From Pararhizobium sp. (GTDB lineage Bacteria > Pseudomonadota > Alphaproteobacteria > Rhizobiales > Rhizobiaceae): a stretch of DNA of 64,000 nucleotides. The stretch spans positions 1 through 64,000 of the forward strand of contig CP051237.1 of assembly GCA_017794825.1 (NCBI GenBank). The letters are read 5' to 3'. A program made the position numbers and the translations under genes. Of this stretch, positions 24,997 through 33,463 are shown piece by piece; the first letter of the stretch is position 1; each line of letters starts with the position of its first letter. A model generated the notes under the pieces. That model did no database searches. It had not been told where the DNA came from and worked only from the letters and a program-made list of their open reading frames with translations.

Positions 24997-26220
24997 TCAG
25001 TTGACCGGGAAGATCGGATCCGCCTGTGCGTATTCTTCCGGATAAATGACCTTGATGTCGCCGTTTTGCACCTGCGTGTTCAGCGGCAATGCATTCTGGT
25101 TCTGCCCGGTTTCATCGAACTTGACCGTGCCGTAAGGCATGACAGTCGGGTCGAATTCCTCCGTCTTCAGCACCTCGGTCAATGCGCCGCGGTCGGACGA
25201 ACCGGCCTTCTCCAACGCCTGGGCGACGACATGGATCAACGCATAGTTGGTGGGCGTGTTGTAGGCGTAGAACGTGCCTTCATCCTTGACGGCCTGCATC
25301 AGCTTCGCAGTCGCCGGATGGTCGGGCATGCCCCAGTGATTGCAGTCCATCACGCCTTCGGCTGCTTCCGGATATTCGTTGACGAAGCGATAGGATGACG
25401 CCGCGCCGCCGAAGATCGCATATATTCCCTTCGGCTTGACCCGCTGCTGCTGGAGCGTACGCGCAAACAGAACGAATTCGTTGTAGTAATGCGACGGAAT
25501 AATCAGATCGGGGTTGAGCGAACGCAGCCGAAGCACGACATTGGACATGTCGCGCGCCGGCGTCGGATGGCTGATCACCTCGACGATCTCGAAACCCATG
25601 CCGGGAAGCTTTTCCTGCATCAGGCCGGCAAGGCCCGAGCCGAACAGGCCGTCTTCGTGCACGAGCGCGACGGTCTTCGCCTTGTCTTCCGCCGCATCGT
25701 TGAGGCGCTGCAGATTTTCAAGGGCAATGCCCGTCGCGATGCTGAAGCTCGGGCCGAAACGGAACGTATTGGAAAGCCCGCGACCGGTGATCGCATCAGA
25801 CACGGCCGTGTCGACGATGAACGGCAGGTCGTACCGCGCAGCCGCCTGGGTCGCCGTTGTCGAGATGCCGGAGGCAAATCCGCCGGTGATGATGCTCACG
25901 CCTTCGTCGTTGAGCGTTTCCGTCGCCTGGGCGCCTGCCTCGGCGTTGGACTGGCTGTCGCCGATGATCAGTTCGATCGGAGCGCCGTCCAGCGCCTTGA
26001 TGCCGCCAGCGGCGTTGACTTCCTCGACGGCGACCTTGGCGCCGATCGAAGCGAGCTGGCCGTCTCCGGAAAGAAACCCGCTCATCGGCTGCAGCAAACC
26101 AATCTTGACGGCCGCCGGCTGCGCGCGAAGCACGGTCGGCGCCGCCAGGACGCCAACTCCGAGCGCGGCGGCTCCTTTGAGAACCGTACGGCGTGAAAGC
26201 GTATTCTTTATGCTAGTCAT
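24997..26220 (-). CDS. Liv-type periplasmic binding protein with Tat signal
   Basis: A 407-residue periplasmic-binding-fold I protein. The start is ATG 26218-26220 with AGAGGTGG upstream. The N-terminus carries a twin-arginine-type signal, SRRTVLKGAAALGVGVLAAP, with processing expected near residue 33. KIGLLQPMSGFLSGDG follows. The gene overlaps the GntR gene upstream by eight bases. It is the ligand-recognition component for the second Liv transporter. Its neighbours (hyuAB, a PEP-mutase-fold lyase) suggest the ligand is a cyclic amide or a hydroxy or oxo acid, which is inference. Confidence 0.92.
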   Translation of the reverse strand: MTSIKNTLSRRTVLKGAAALGVGVLAAPTVLRAQPAAVKIGLLQPMSGFLSGDGQLASIGAKVAVEEVNAAGGIKALDGAPIELIIGDSQSNAEAGAQATETLNDEGVSIITGGFASGISTTATQAAARYDLPFIVDTAVSDAITGRGLSNTFRFGPSFSIATGIALENLQRLNDAAEDKAKTVALVHEDGLFGSGLAGLMQEKLPGMGFEIVEVISHPTPARDMSNVVLRLRSLNPDLIIPSHYYNEFVLFARTLQQQRVKPKGIYAIFGGAASSYRFVNEYPEAAEGVMDCNHWGMPDHPATAKLMQAVKDEGTFYAYNTPTNYALIHVVAQALEKAGSSDRGALTEVLKTEEFDPTVMPYGTVKFDETGQNQNALPLNTQVQNGDIKVIYPEEYAQADPIFPVN

Positions 26221-27040
26221 TGTTCCACCTCTTCCTGTTGGTGTGCGCATGTCGCGCATTCTGGTTTTCCTTTTTCCGATCCGCCGGACTCCAATAGCGA
26301 GCGCCATTGCCGCCCGACCGAACCAGATCCATCCTGAAGCCGTACCGGTCCGGCCGGTAGCGCGCTTCGAGATACTCCATACCCCTGCCCTGATTATCGA
26401 GAACCGTTCTCGTCAGCGAGACCAGAGCCGACCCGACCTTGACGTCGAGGGCTTCGGCCACATCCGGGGAGGCAAGCACTGCGCTGATTTCCTGCGATGC
26501 GGCGCTCGCCTTCAGGCCCGACCGCTCGATCAGCTCCAGCAACGGATCCCGGGCGAGATCCTCGCGCGAATAGAGGCGGCCAATCCTCTCGGGCACCTGC
26601 GCCGTCAGATAGGAGAACGGCTCGTCATCGACGAGACGGACCCTGACTGATCGCTGGACGCGCTCATCCGTTTCCATCTTCAGCGCTTCGCGAACATGAT
26701 TTTCGGGTATGACATAATCGAAGGAGAGCATCCTGACGGCTGTGCTGCGACCCATTTCCTTGAGATGGGTGAAAACATTGGATACGTCGGCGATCGCAGA
26801 CTGCACGCGCTGATGCGGGCGCCTCACATAGGTTCCGGATCCGGCGCGCTTTTCCACGAGACCGTCGGCGACCAGTCCATCGATCGCTCTTCTGACGGTT
26901 ACGCGTGACACGGAATGCTCTTCCGCCAAGGCTTGTTCTCCGGGCAGTTTTCCGTTTTGGCCGAAAAGACCCTCGGTGATCCTGTCCCGAAGCAAAAGAT
27001 AGACCCGATGGGTTTTGGCGGGTTGGGTAACCTGTGACAA
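26213..27040 (-). CDS. GntR/HutC (UTRA) regulator, start uncertain
   Basis: About 275 residues. An N-terminal GntR winged helix (VYLLLRDRITEG, PGEQALAEEHSVSRVTVRRA, RAGSGTYV) is followed by a UTRA domain (FSYLTAQVPERIGR, ASQEISAVLASP, ARYRPDRY). There is no ATG or GTG before the DNA-binding domain. TTG 27040 gives a natural N-terminus (LSQVTQPAKTHRV); TTG 27103 would run through the operator region. The C-terminus has a basic tail beyond the UTRA domain and overlaps the binding-protein gene by eight bases. It heads the ten-gene operon down to 16279 and is divergent from the FMN oxidoreductase gene. Confidence 0.82.
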   Translation of the reverse strand: MSQVTQPAKTHRVYLLLRDRITEGLFGQNGKLPGEQALAEEHSVSRVTVRRAIDGLVADGLVEKRAGSGTYVRRPHQRVQSAIADVSNVFTHLKEMGRSTAVRMLSFDYVIPENHVREALKMETDERVQRSVRVRLVDDEPFSYLTAQVPERIGRLYSREDLARDPLLELIERSGLKASAASQEISAVLASPDVAEALDVKVGSALVSLTRTVLDNQGRGMEYLEARYRPDRYGFRMDLVRSGGNGARYWSPADRKKENQNARHAHTNRKRWNND

Positions 27041-27054
27041 AAACGTCTTATCCG

Positions 27055-27093
27055 GTATTATAAATGTTGCAATAGTTGTATTAATTATAATAC
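27055..27093. promoter_or_regulatory. A+T-rich double palindrome, operator candidate
   Basis: GTATTATAA (27055-27063) is matched by TTATAATAC (27085-27093), a perfect 9-base inverted repeat. The right arm also belongs to a smaller palindrome, GTATTAATTATAATAC (27078-27093). The element sits in the divergent spacer between the GntR gene and the FMN oxidoreductase gene, in strongly A+T-rich DNA, and may also contain promoter -10 boxes. It is the likely target of the GntR protein encoded next to it. It is not obviously the same as sites 1-4. Confidence 0.55.
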
Positions 27094-27180
27094 AGATTGT
27101 CAACGAGAACGCCGCACCGAAATCCGAGTTTGTACTGATCTTTTCAGTGACGAATGTTGGCAGCGCAGCAGCAGGGAGCC

Positions 27181-29175
27181 ATGGCCGAAATCGACTTTCC
27201 GAATGTGCTGAGCCCCTTGAAAGTCGGGCCTCTGACTTTCCGGAATCGCATCTTCGTTCCGGCCCATACCACCAATTACGGCGAAAACCATCTGCCGAGC
27301 GAGCGTCATCTGGCCTACCACCGCGAACGCGCCCAGGGCGGCGTAGGCGCGATCATCTTCGAATCCATTCGCATTCACCTGAATTCACTCGGCAGGCCGC
27401 AAGCCGTTCAGGGCTTCGATCCATCCTGCATTGCGCCTTTCCGCCGCATAACGGAAGCTGTCAAGGTGGAAGGGGCATGCATTCTTGGCCAGGTCATTCA
27501 TCTCGGGAGGCAGGTCGAGGGAGATTTCGAGCGCACCGTGTCGTGGGGCGCTTCGCCGATCCCCTGGACCGGAACCGCGCTTCCGCCGCGTCCGATGGAC
27601 GAATACGACATGGAAGAGGTGATCGACGGCCATGTGCGCACCGCCAGGAACCTTGTCGAAGCCGGTTTCGACGGCATCGAGCTTCAGATGGCGCACGGTC
27701 ATCTGCTGCAGCAGTTCATCTCGCCGCTATCCAACAAGCGTGATGACCGCTATGGCGGCTTGCTGGAGAACCGTCTCAGATTTCCACTCGCCGTCCTGCT
27801 GGCCGTTCGCGATGCGATAGGCCCCGAGATGTGTCTCGGCATCAGACTTTCGGGCAGCGAATATATCGACGGAGGCCTGGAGCCGGCGGAGGCGGAACAG
27901 GCGGCGCTGGCCCTGGCGAAAGCCGCGCGCGTCGACTTCTACAATGTCAGCCACGCCGCGTATCACGGCAGCTACTCACTGGCGACGCAAATGGCCGACA
28001 TGGGCATGGACCCCGCGCCGTTTCGCGATTTGCCGGCCGGCATTCGTTCGACGCTCAGAAAGGCCGGACACGAAATTCCGGTCTTCGCCGTATGCCGTTT
28101 CACGGGTCTTGACGAGGCCGAAAGGGTAATCGCCTCGGGAACCGCCGACGCCGTCGGCATGGCGAGAGCCCATCTGGCCGAGCCGGCGATCGTCCGCAAA
28201 ACCATCGAGGGACGCGTTGACGAGATACGGCCCTGCATCGCCTGTAACCAGGGATGCGCCGGCATGCTCGAACGCAACCTGCCGATACGATGCCTCGTCA
28301 ATCCGCGCGCAGGCCTCGAATCTGATTGGCTCCCGCCTGCCCCGACCCCGGGCCGCAAGACACGCACCCTTGTGGTCGGCGCCGGCGCCGCGGGCTGCGA
28401 AGCCGCCTCTACGCTCGCTGTCTTCGGGCACGACGTCATCGTCTGGGAAGCGTCATACAGGCTCGGCGGACAGCTGGCCGAAGCACCGCGCCTTGCGCGG
28501 CGAGACAATTTCGGAAAATTTCTCCGATACCAGGAAAGAAGTCTGGAACGGCATGGAATTTCGCCGCGCTTCGGCATGCGCGCCGATGCGGACATGATCG
28601 CCGACCTGGCGTCGAAAGAAAATATAGATCATGTGCTGCTGGCTATCGGCGCCGACGAGACCCGTCCGCATTTGCCCGGCGACGGACCGATCTCGACCCA
28701 GATGGAAGCGCTGGACGACCCTGACCGGCTGGGAAATGCCGTCGCCTTCTGGGACCAGACCGGCGAATGGACGGCGCTTTCCCTGATCGAACATCTGGCG
28801 ACACAGGGCCGCAAGGTTACGGTTTTCACGGGCCCCGCCTCGATCGCCTGGAGAACCACCATCTATTCCACACTGGCTAATTTCCGCCGCCTGCGCGAAC
28901 TCGGCGTGCGCCTGCGCCCCTTGAGCAGGCCCGTCCGCTGGGACGGTCAAAACCTCTCCGTTGAAGACCTGTCATGCGGCGAGGTGACTGTGACTCCTTT
29001 CACCGGACTGGTCGGCGCAACCCATCGCAACGCCGACCAGAGCCTCTACCTGGAACTGCGCAAACGCGGGATTGCGGTCACGCAAATCGGCGATAACAAT
29101 GCGCCGAGAACGGCTCTCGAAGCCGTCTATCACGGATATCGCGCCGCCCGGGAAATCGCCGGAGCCGCCGCATGA
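27181..29175 (+). CDS. FMN/4Fe-4S/NAD(P)-type oxidoreductase (dienoyl-CoA reductase/demethylase-like)
   Basis: About 664 residues with the architecture of 2,4-dienoyl-CoA reductase and trimethylamine dehydrogenase. An old-yellow-enzyme-type FMN barrel (LKVGPLTFRNRIFVPAHT, then RYGG near 190) is followed by an Fe-S site with Cys352, Cys355, Cys359 and Cys371. A nucleotide-binding domain (VVGAGAAGCEAAS, near 398) completes it. It could reduce a conjugated double bond or oxidatively demethylate an N-methyl compound; several N-methylproline demethylases look like this. ATG 27181 has GGGAG close upstream; ATG 27154 would add nine residues. It starts the plus-strand operon to 32610. Confidence 0.88.
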   Translation: MAEIDFPNVLSPLKVGPLTFRNRIFVPAHTTNYGENHLPSERHLAYHRERAQGGVGAIIFESIRIHLNSLGRPQAVQGFDPSCIAPFRRITEAVKVEGACILGQVIHLGRQVEGDFERTVSWGASPIPWTGTALPPRPMDEYDMEEVIDGHVRTARNLVEAGFDGIELQMAHGHLLQQFISPLSNKRDDRYGGLLENRLRFPLAVLLAVRDAIGPEMCLGIRLSGSEYIDGGLEPAEAEQAALALAKAARVDFYNVSHAAYHGSYSLATQMADMGMDPAPFRDLPAGIRSTLRKAGHEIPVFAVCRFTGLDEAERVIASGTADAVGMARAHLAEPAIVRKTIEGRVDEIRPCIACNQGCAGMLERNLPIRCLVNPRAGLESDWLPPAPTPGRKTRTLVVGAGAAGCEAASTLAVFGHDVIVWEASYRLGGQLAEAPRLARRDNFGKFLRYQERSLERHGISPRFGMRADADMIADLASKENIDHVLLAIGADETRPHLPGDGPISTQMEALDDPDRLGNAVAFWDQTGEWTALSLIEHLATQGRKVTVFTGPASIAWRTTIYSTLANFRRLRELGVRLRPLSRPVRWDGQNLSVEDLSCGEVTVTPFTGLVGATHRNADQSLYLELRKRGIAVTQIGDNNAPRTALEAVYHGYRAAREIAGAAA

Positions 29176-30173
29176 AAATTCTCGTCACCGGCGCCGGAGG
29201 CTTCCTGGGGCTCAATCTTCTTGAACGGCTTCTTTCGAGCGGCCACGACGTGTGCGCCATCAACGATCGTCCGCTGGAGAAAATTGCTCTGGATGCATTC
29301 GCGGTCCAGCCCGGTTCTCTGGAAATCGTCATCGCGGACGTTCGCGACCGGTCCGCCGTCCGCAAGGCGCTAACCTCTTTCCAACCCGAAGCCGTGCTTC
29401 ACGCCGCCGCCATTACGCTTGGACCACAGGCGAAGCTGGCGTCGGCCGAGCGGACGCTTTCGGTCAATACGCTCTCGACGCAGATCCTGTTCGAGGAGGC
29501 CGTACAGGCAGGCGTCCGCCGGTTCGTCTACCCCTCCTCCTCAGCGGTATACGGAACAGCGCCCTTTTCGGGTCCGGTGACGGAAGCGACGGAAACGGCC
29601 CCCGCCGGGCTCTACGGCTATTCCAAACTCGCCAGCGAGCTGCTGGTCGCGGAAACAGGACGCAGCACCGGCCTTGAAACGGTCCGCGCGCGTATAACAG
29701 CGCTGTTTGGACCGTGGGAACACGATACGGGCGTGCGCGAAACGCTTTCGCCGCCCTGGCAGGTCGCCATGCGGATCAAGCGGAACGAGGCGATCAATCT
29801 TCCGGACGGCGGCGCGCGCGACTGGACATCGAGCCGCGACATCGCGAAGTGCCTGGAAATCCTGCTCCAAGCGGAGTCCCTGCCCCATAGGATCTACAAT
29901 CTGAGCCTCGGCGCGGTCTGGACGCCGCATCTGCTGTGCACTGCCATGGGGGTGGAACCCGGCCGGTCTACGTGCGAAGATCCGTCGGAAGTCGCCTACA
30001 ATGACGATCTTTCGAAACTTCGGCATCCCGTAAGCGGCGCGCGCTTCACAGAGGATTTCGGCTTTCAGTTCATGACGCCTGCAGAGGCCTGCGCGGACTA
30101 CGCGGTCTGGCTCAACAGCAACGCCGGCCAGGAAATGGTCCGGCGAACGACACCGGATGGAGATCTAAAATGA
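29172..30173 (+). CDS. NAD-dependent epimerase/dehydratase (extended SDR)
   Basis: A 333-residue extended short-chain dehydrogenase. The NAD-binding motif TGAGGFLG is at residues 6-13, and the catalytic YxxxK is Tyr148-Lys152 (YGYSK), with SSSAVYG before it. It probably acts on a sugar nucleotide or a hydroxy acid derivative. The ATG overlaps the previous stop by four bases and the stop overlaps the next start by four bases (ATGA), so expression is tightly coupled. Substrate unknown. Confidence 0.88.
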   Translation: MKILVTGAGGFLGLNLLERLLSSGHDVCAINDRPLEKIALDAFAVQPGSLEIVIADVRDRSAVRKALTSFQPEAVLHAAAITLGPQAKLASAERTLSVNTLSTQILFEEAVQAGVRRFVYPSSSAVYGTAPFSGPVTEATETAPAGLYGYSKLASELLVAETGRSTGLETVRARITALFGPWEHDTGVRETLSPPWQVAMRIKRNEAINLPDGGARDWTSSRDIAKCLEILLQAESLPHRIYNLSLGAVWTPHLLCTAMGVEPGRSTCEDPSEVAYNDDLSKLRHPVSGARFTEDFGFQFMTPAEACADYAVWLNSNAGQEMVRRTTPDGDLK

Positions 30174-30591
30174 AGATATTATATACAGCAGAGGGCAAGG
30201 CGGTCGGCGGACGACAGGCTCGGCCTCCACGCCCGACGGCGCGCTCGACCTGACGCTTGTCAAGCCAAAGGAAATGGGCGGTCCGGGCGAAGGCGGAACC
30301 AATCCCGAGCAATTGTTCGCCTGCGGTTATGCGGCCTGTTTCGTGTCGACGCTGGGCGTCATCGCTCAAATGGAGAAAATCGCCGTCGGAACGCCGGAGG
30401 CCATAGCGAAGGTTTCGATCGGTCCGAACGAGGACAAGCCGGGATACGGTCTGGCGGTCGATATGACGGTGACCATTCCGGACGTTGACCGGGCAACCGC
30501 CGAAAAATTGCTGGAGAAGGCGCACGCCATGTGTCCCTATTCGAACGCCACGCGCGGAAACATTCCGGTCAACATTACGCTTGCCGACTGA
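30170..30591 (+). pseudogene. ohr: Ohr/OsmC-family gene with a frameshift
   Basis: The gene begins at ATG 30170 (MKILYTAEGKAVGGR) and this frame stops about 13 codons after codon 15. The family-typical continuation TGSASTPDGALDL, then VKPKEMGGPG and on to the end at 30591, is in another frame beginning with ACA 30214. One base appears to be missing at 30212-30214, in the third position of an arginine codon. The rest is complete: the two redox cysteines lie in CGYAACF and in CPYSNATRGN. Ohr reduces organic hydroperoxides. An internal start at 30274 (ATG) would give a 105-residue fragment without the N-terminal strand. Sequencing error, recent mutation or programmed shifting cannot be separated here. 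Confidence 0.85.
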
Positions 30592-30604
30592 AAATCGAGG
30601 TTGA

Positions 30605-32011
30605 ATGCCGCATACGCTTTTTGACAAGGTCTGGGACGAACATGTCGTCGTTACCCGCGAGGATGGCGAAGACCTGCTGTGGATCGATCGCCATTTCGTC
30701 CACGAGGGATCGCATCACGCCTTCGCCAAGCTCAAGGCGCGCGAGGCGAAGGCGGCGAGACCGGACCTGACTTTCGGGGTGGCCGATCATTACGTGCCGG
30801 TCCGCACCCGCCGACGCGAAGAATTCGCGGATGATATCCGCACCATGCTTGGCAGGCTCGAACACAATTGCGCCGATCAGAATATCGAGTTGTTCGGACT
30901 GGACGATCCGCGTCAGGGCATTGTCCATGTCGTTGGGCCGGAACAGGGTCTCACCCTTCCCGGCCTGACAGTCGTCTGCGGCGACAGTCACACCTCGACA
31001 CACGGCGCTTTCGGGGCAATTGCGTTCGGCATCGGCGCATCCGAGGCGGCTCATGTCCTCATGACTCAGACGCTGTGGCAGATGAAACCGAAACAGATGC
31101 GCGTCACAGTGAACGGCGCGTTGCCCGACGGCGTTTCGGCAAAGGATATCGCGCTGAACATCATCGCCAAGGTGGGCGCCGACGGCGCGCGCGGTCACGC
31201 GCTTGAATACGCCGGTTCGGCGATCCGGGCGCTGTCCATGGAAGGCCGGCTCACGCTCTGCAATCTCTCGATCGAAAGCGGCGCGCGCTGCGGCATGGTG
31301 GCGCCCGACGAAACGACCTTCGAATGGATCAGGTCTCGACCGCTCGCGCCGGCCGGCGCGGTGCTCGAACAGGCCATCGAACACTGGCGCACGCTGCATT
31401 CCGATCCGGACGCAGTGTTTGACAGCGAAGTCTCGCTTGACGCATCCAGCCTTGTTCCGACCGTCACCTGGGGCACGAGTCCGGAAGACGCACTGCCGGT
31501 GACGGCCAGCCTGCCCGATCCGGCGAAAACGGCCGACCAGGCCAAAGCACAGCATCAGCGCGAGGCGCTGGATTACATGGGGCTTCGCCCCGGACAACGA
31601 ATAGAGGACATCACGGTTGACCGTGTCTTCATCGGCTCGTGCACCAATTCGAGGATCGAGGATTTGCGGGCGGCGGCACAAGTGTTGGCTGGTCGCAAGG
31701 CCGTCGTGCCGGGCCTGGTCTCGCCAGGGTCGACGCTCATCAAGGCCCGCGCCGAACAGGAGGGACTTGACCGCATCTTTATCGACGCCGGGCTCGAATG
31801 GGTCGAAGCGGGCTGTTCGATGTGCGTCGGCATGAACGGCGATCTGGTCGGCCCCGGCGAACGCTGTGCTTCGACGACAAATCGCAATTTCCGCGGTCGG
31901 CAAGGTCCCGGCGCGCGCACGCATCTCATGTCGCCCGCCATGGCGGCGGCGGCGGCTGTCACCGGACATCTGACCGACCTGCGCAAACTCGAAACCGGGG
32001 CGGCCGCATGA
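30605..32011 (+). CDS. leuC: LeuC-type hydro-lyase large subunit
   Basis: A 468-residue aconitase-family protein closest to 3-isopropylmalate dehydratase large subunits. The [4Fe-4S] ligands are Cys346 (GSCTNSR), Cys404 and Cys407 (GCSMC), and the substrate loop [13 protein letters not shown] is near 125. Its operon encodes an FMN oxidoreductase, an epimerase and an Ohr-like protein, with no leuA or leuB. Together with the PEP-mutase/isocitrate-lyase-fold enzyme across the divergent promoter, it may dehydrate or rehydrate a substituted malate, as the LeuCD-like 2,3-dimethylmalate dehydratase does. A role in leucine synthesis cannot be ruled out by sequence alone. Confidence 0.9.
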   Translation: MPHTLFDKVWDEHVVVTREDGEDLLWIDRHFVHEGSHHAFAKLKAREAKAARPDLTFGVADHYVPVRTRRREEFADDIRTMLGRLEHNCADQNIELFGLDDPRQGIVHVVGPEQGLTLPGLTVVCGDSHTSTHGAFGAIAFGIGASEAAHVLMTQTLWQMKPKQMRVTVNGALPDGVSAKDIALNIIAKVGADGARGHALEYAGSAIRALSMEGRLTLCNLSIESGARCGMVAPDETTFEWIRSRPLAPAGAVLEQAIEHWRTLHSDPDAVFDSEVSLDASSLVPTVTWGTSPEDALPVTASLPDPAKTADQAKAQHQREALDYMGLRPGQRIEDITVDRVFIGSCTNSRIEDLRAAAQVLAGRKAVVPGLVSPGSTLIKARAEQEGLDRIFIDAGLEWVEAGCSMCVGMNGDLVGPGERCASTTNRNFRGRQGPGARTHLMSPAMAAAAAVTGHLTDLRKLETGAAA

Positions 32012-32610
32012 CGCCTTTCACCACAAGCACTTCAGCCGCCGTCAGGCTTCCGCTGTCGAATGTCGACACTGACCAGCTGCTGCCCGCGCGCTTCATGAGC
32101 CAGCCGCGCTCCGAAGGGTACGGCGGTTTCCTGCTTCACGATCTTGCGCGCGACGAGAACGGCGACCTGAAGCCGGACTTTGCATTGAACACGCCTGAGT
32201 CCGGAGGCGCACTGGTGCTGGTGGCGCGCCGGAATTTCGGCGGAGGGTCGTCACGCGAGGGCGCCGTCTACGCGCTCGTCGACCATGGCTTTCGATGCGT
32301 GATCGCGCCGAGCTTTGGCGACATCTTTTCGAACAACGCCGCCAACAACGGACTTTTGACCGCTCAAGTGGCTCAGGACGATGCTGAGTTTCTACTGGCC
32401 TCGGACGGAGACGTCACGGTGGATCTTCGCGATTGCACGATCCACGCAGCCGGCAGACGCATCGGCTTTGACATCAACCCGGTAAAGCGCGAAAAACTCC
32501 TGAATGGCTGGGAAGACGTCGACCTCACCCTGTCTCGCAAGAAAAACATCGACGCATTTGCGGAGCGAGACCTGCACAAGCGGCCCTGGCTCGCGCCATC
32601 GCGACAGTAG
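32008..32610 (+). CDS. leuD: LeuD-type hydro-lyase small subunit
   Basis: A 200-residue swivelling-domain subunit that pairs with the LeuC-type protein. [13 protein letters not shown] near 18-30 and [17 protein letters not shown] near 75-90 are the family's substrate-binding segments. The ATG at 32008 overlaps the large-subunit stop by four bases. The last gene of its operon, it ends three bases before the stop of the convergent GntR gene. Confidence 0.9.
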   Translation: MTPFTTSTSAAVRLPLSNVDTDQLLPARFMSQPRSEGYGGFLLHDLARDENGDLKPDFALNTPESGGALVLVARRNFGGGSSREGAVYALVDHGFRCVIAPSFGDIFSNNAANNGLLTAQVAQDDAEFLLASDGDVTVDLRDCTIHAAGRRIGFDINPVKREKLLNGWEDVDLTLSRKKNIDAFAERDLHKRPWLAPSRQ

Positions 32611-32613
32611 ATC

Positions 32614-33447
32614 TCAGTTTTTCCGCTTTTTGCCCTGGATGACCGTCAGATCCTGATCCATCGTCGACCACTGCTCACCACCTGCTTTTTCGCGCTCCAT
32701 CGTCATCCGGTACTGATAGCGATCCGGACGATAGAGTGAGCGCAGATACTCGACAGGCGCGCCGTCGCGCCCGTAAACGGTTCGCGTCAGGGCCAGGAGC
32801 GGAGAGCCGACCGGCAAATCCAGCGCCGCGCCAACCTGCGGGTCGGCAAGGGCCGCGCTGAAACTCTGTCGGGCGCTGCCGATCTTCACGCCGTTCTTTT
32901 CCAGCAGCCGCATTAGAGAGGATACGGCGAGATCACTCTCGTCGAAGGCCTTGCCGATATCGCCGGGTATGTAGCTGGTCAGATAGGAAAAGGGCGCGCC
33001 CTTGCTGCTTCGAACGCGGACCGCCCGCTGCACGATTTCGTTCGGCCCCACTTGCAGTTCCGACTGGACATCGGGGCTGGGCATGACGAAACCGAATTCG
33101 AGAACCCTGACTTCCGTGCTCTCGCCGATCTCGTTCAGCGTCTCGATGAGATCATCGATATCCGCGGATATGGGGCCGGGAATATTCTGCGGAATGACGC
33201 GCGTTCCGGCGCCGCGCCGGCGCTGTACCAGGCCTTGTGACACCAGTTCGCGAATGGCGCGCGAAACGGTGATGCGCGACACGTCGAACTCCCGGCTGAG
33301 ATCCTGCTCGCTCGGCAGGTTTCCGCTCCGCCCGTAATAGCCTTGCTCGATCCGCTCTCTGAGGACCAACTGGATCTGGTGATAGAGAGGCGTCGGTATC
33401 TCGTGCAGGGAATGTCTGGCGACGGTGTCCACCGGATGATCCGTCAT
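32614..33447 (-). CDS. GntR/HutC (UTRA) transcriptional regulator
   Basis: A 277-residue GntR regulator with a normal ATG start. The winged helix covers about residues 18-85 (TPLYHQIQLVLRERIEQG, SEQDLSREFDVSRITVSRAI, RRRGAGTRV), and the UTRA domain follows (FSYLTSYIPGDIGK, ARQSFSAALADP, LYRPDRYQYRM). It is the last gene of the operon 38472 to 32614 and probably controls it. It is homologous to the GntR proteins at 4197 and 26213. Site 3 (38505-38530) in front of this operon is its likely target. Confidence 0.92.
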   Translation of the reverse strand: MTDHPVDTVARHSLHEIPTPLYHQIQLVLRERIEQGYYGRSGNLPSEQDLSREFDVSRITVSRAIRELVSQGLVQRRRGAGTRVIPQNIPGPISADIDDLIETLNEIGESTEVRVLEFGFVMPSPDVQSELQVGPNEIVQRAVRVRSSKGAPFSYLTSYIPGDIGKAFDESDLAVSSLMRLLEKNGVKIGSARQSFSAALADPQVGAALDLPVGSPLLALTRTVYGRDGAPVEYLRSLYRPDRYQYRMTMEREKAGGEQWSTMDQDLTVIQGKKRKN

Positions 33448-33463
33448 CGCGTCCTTTCGCTTC

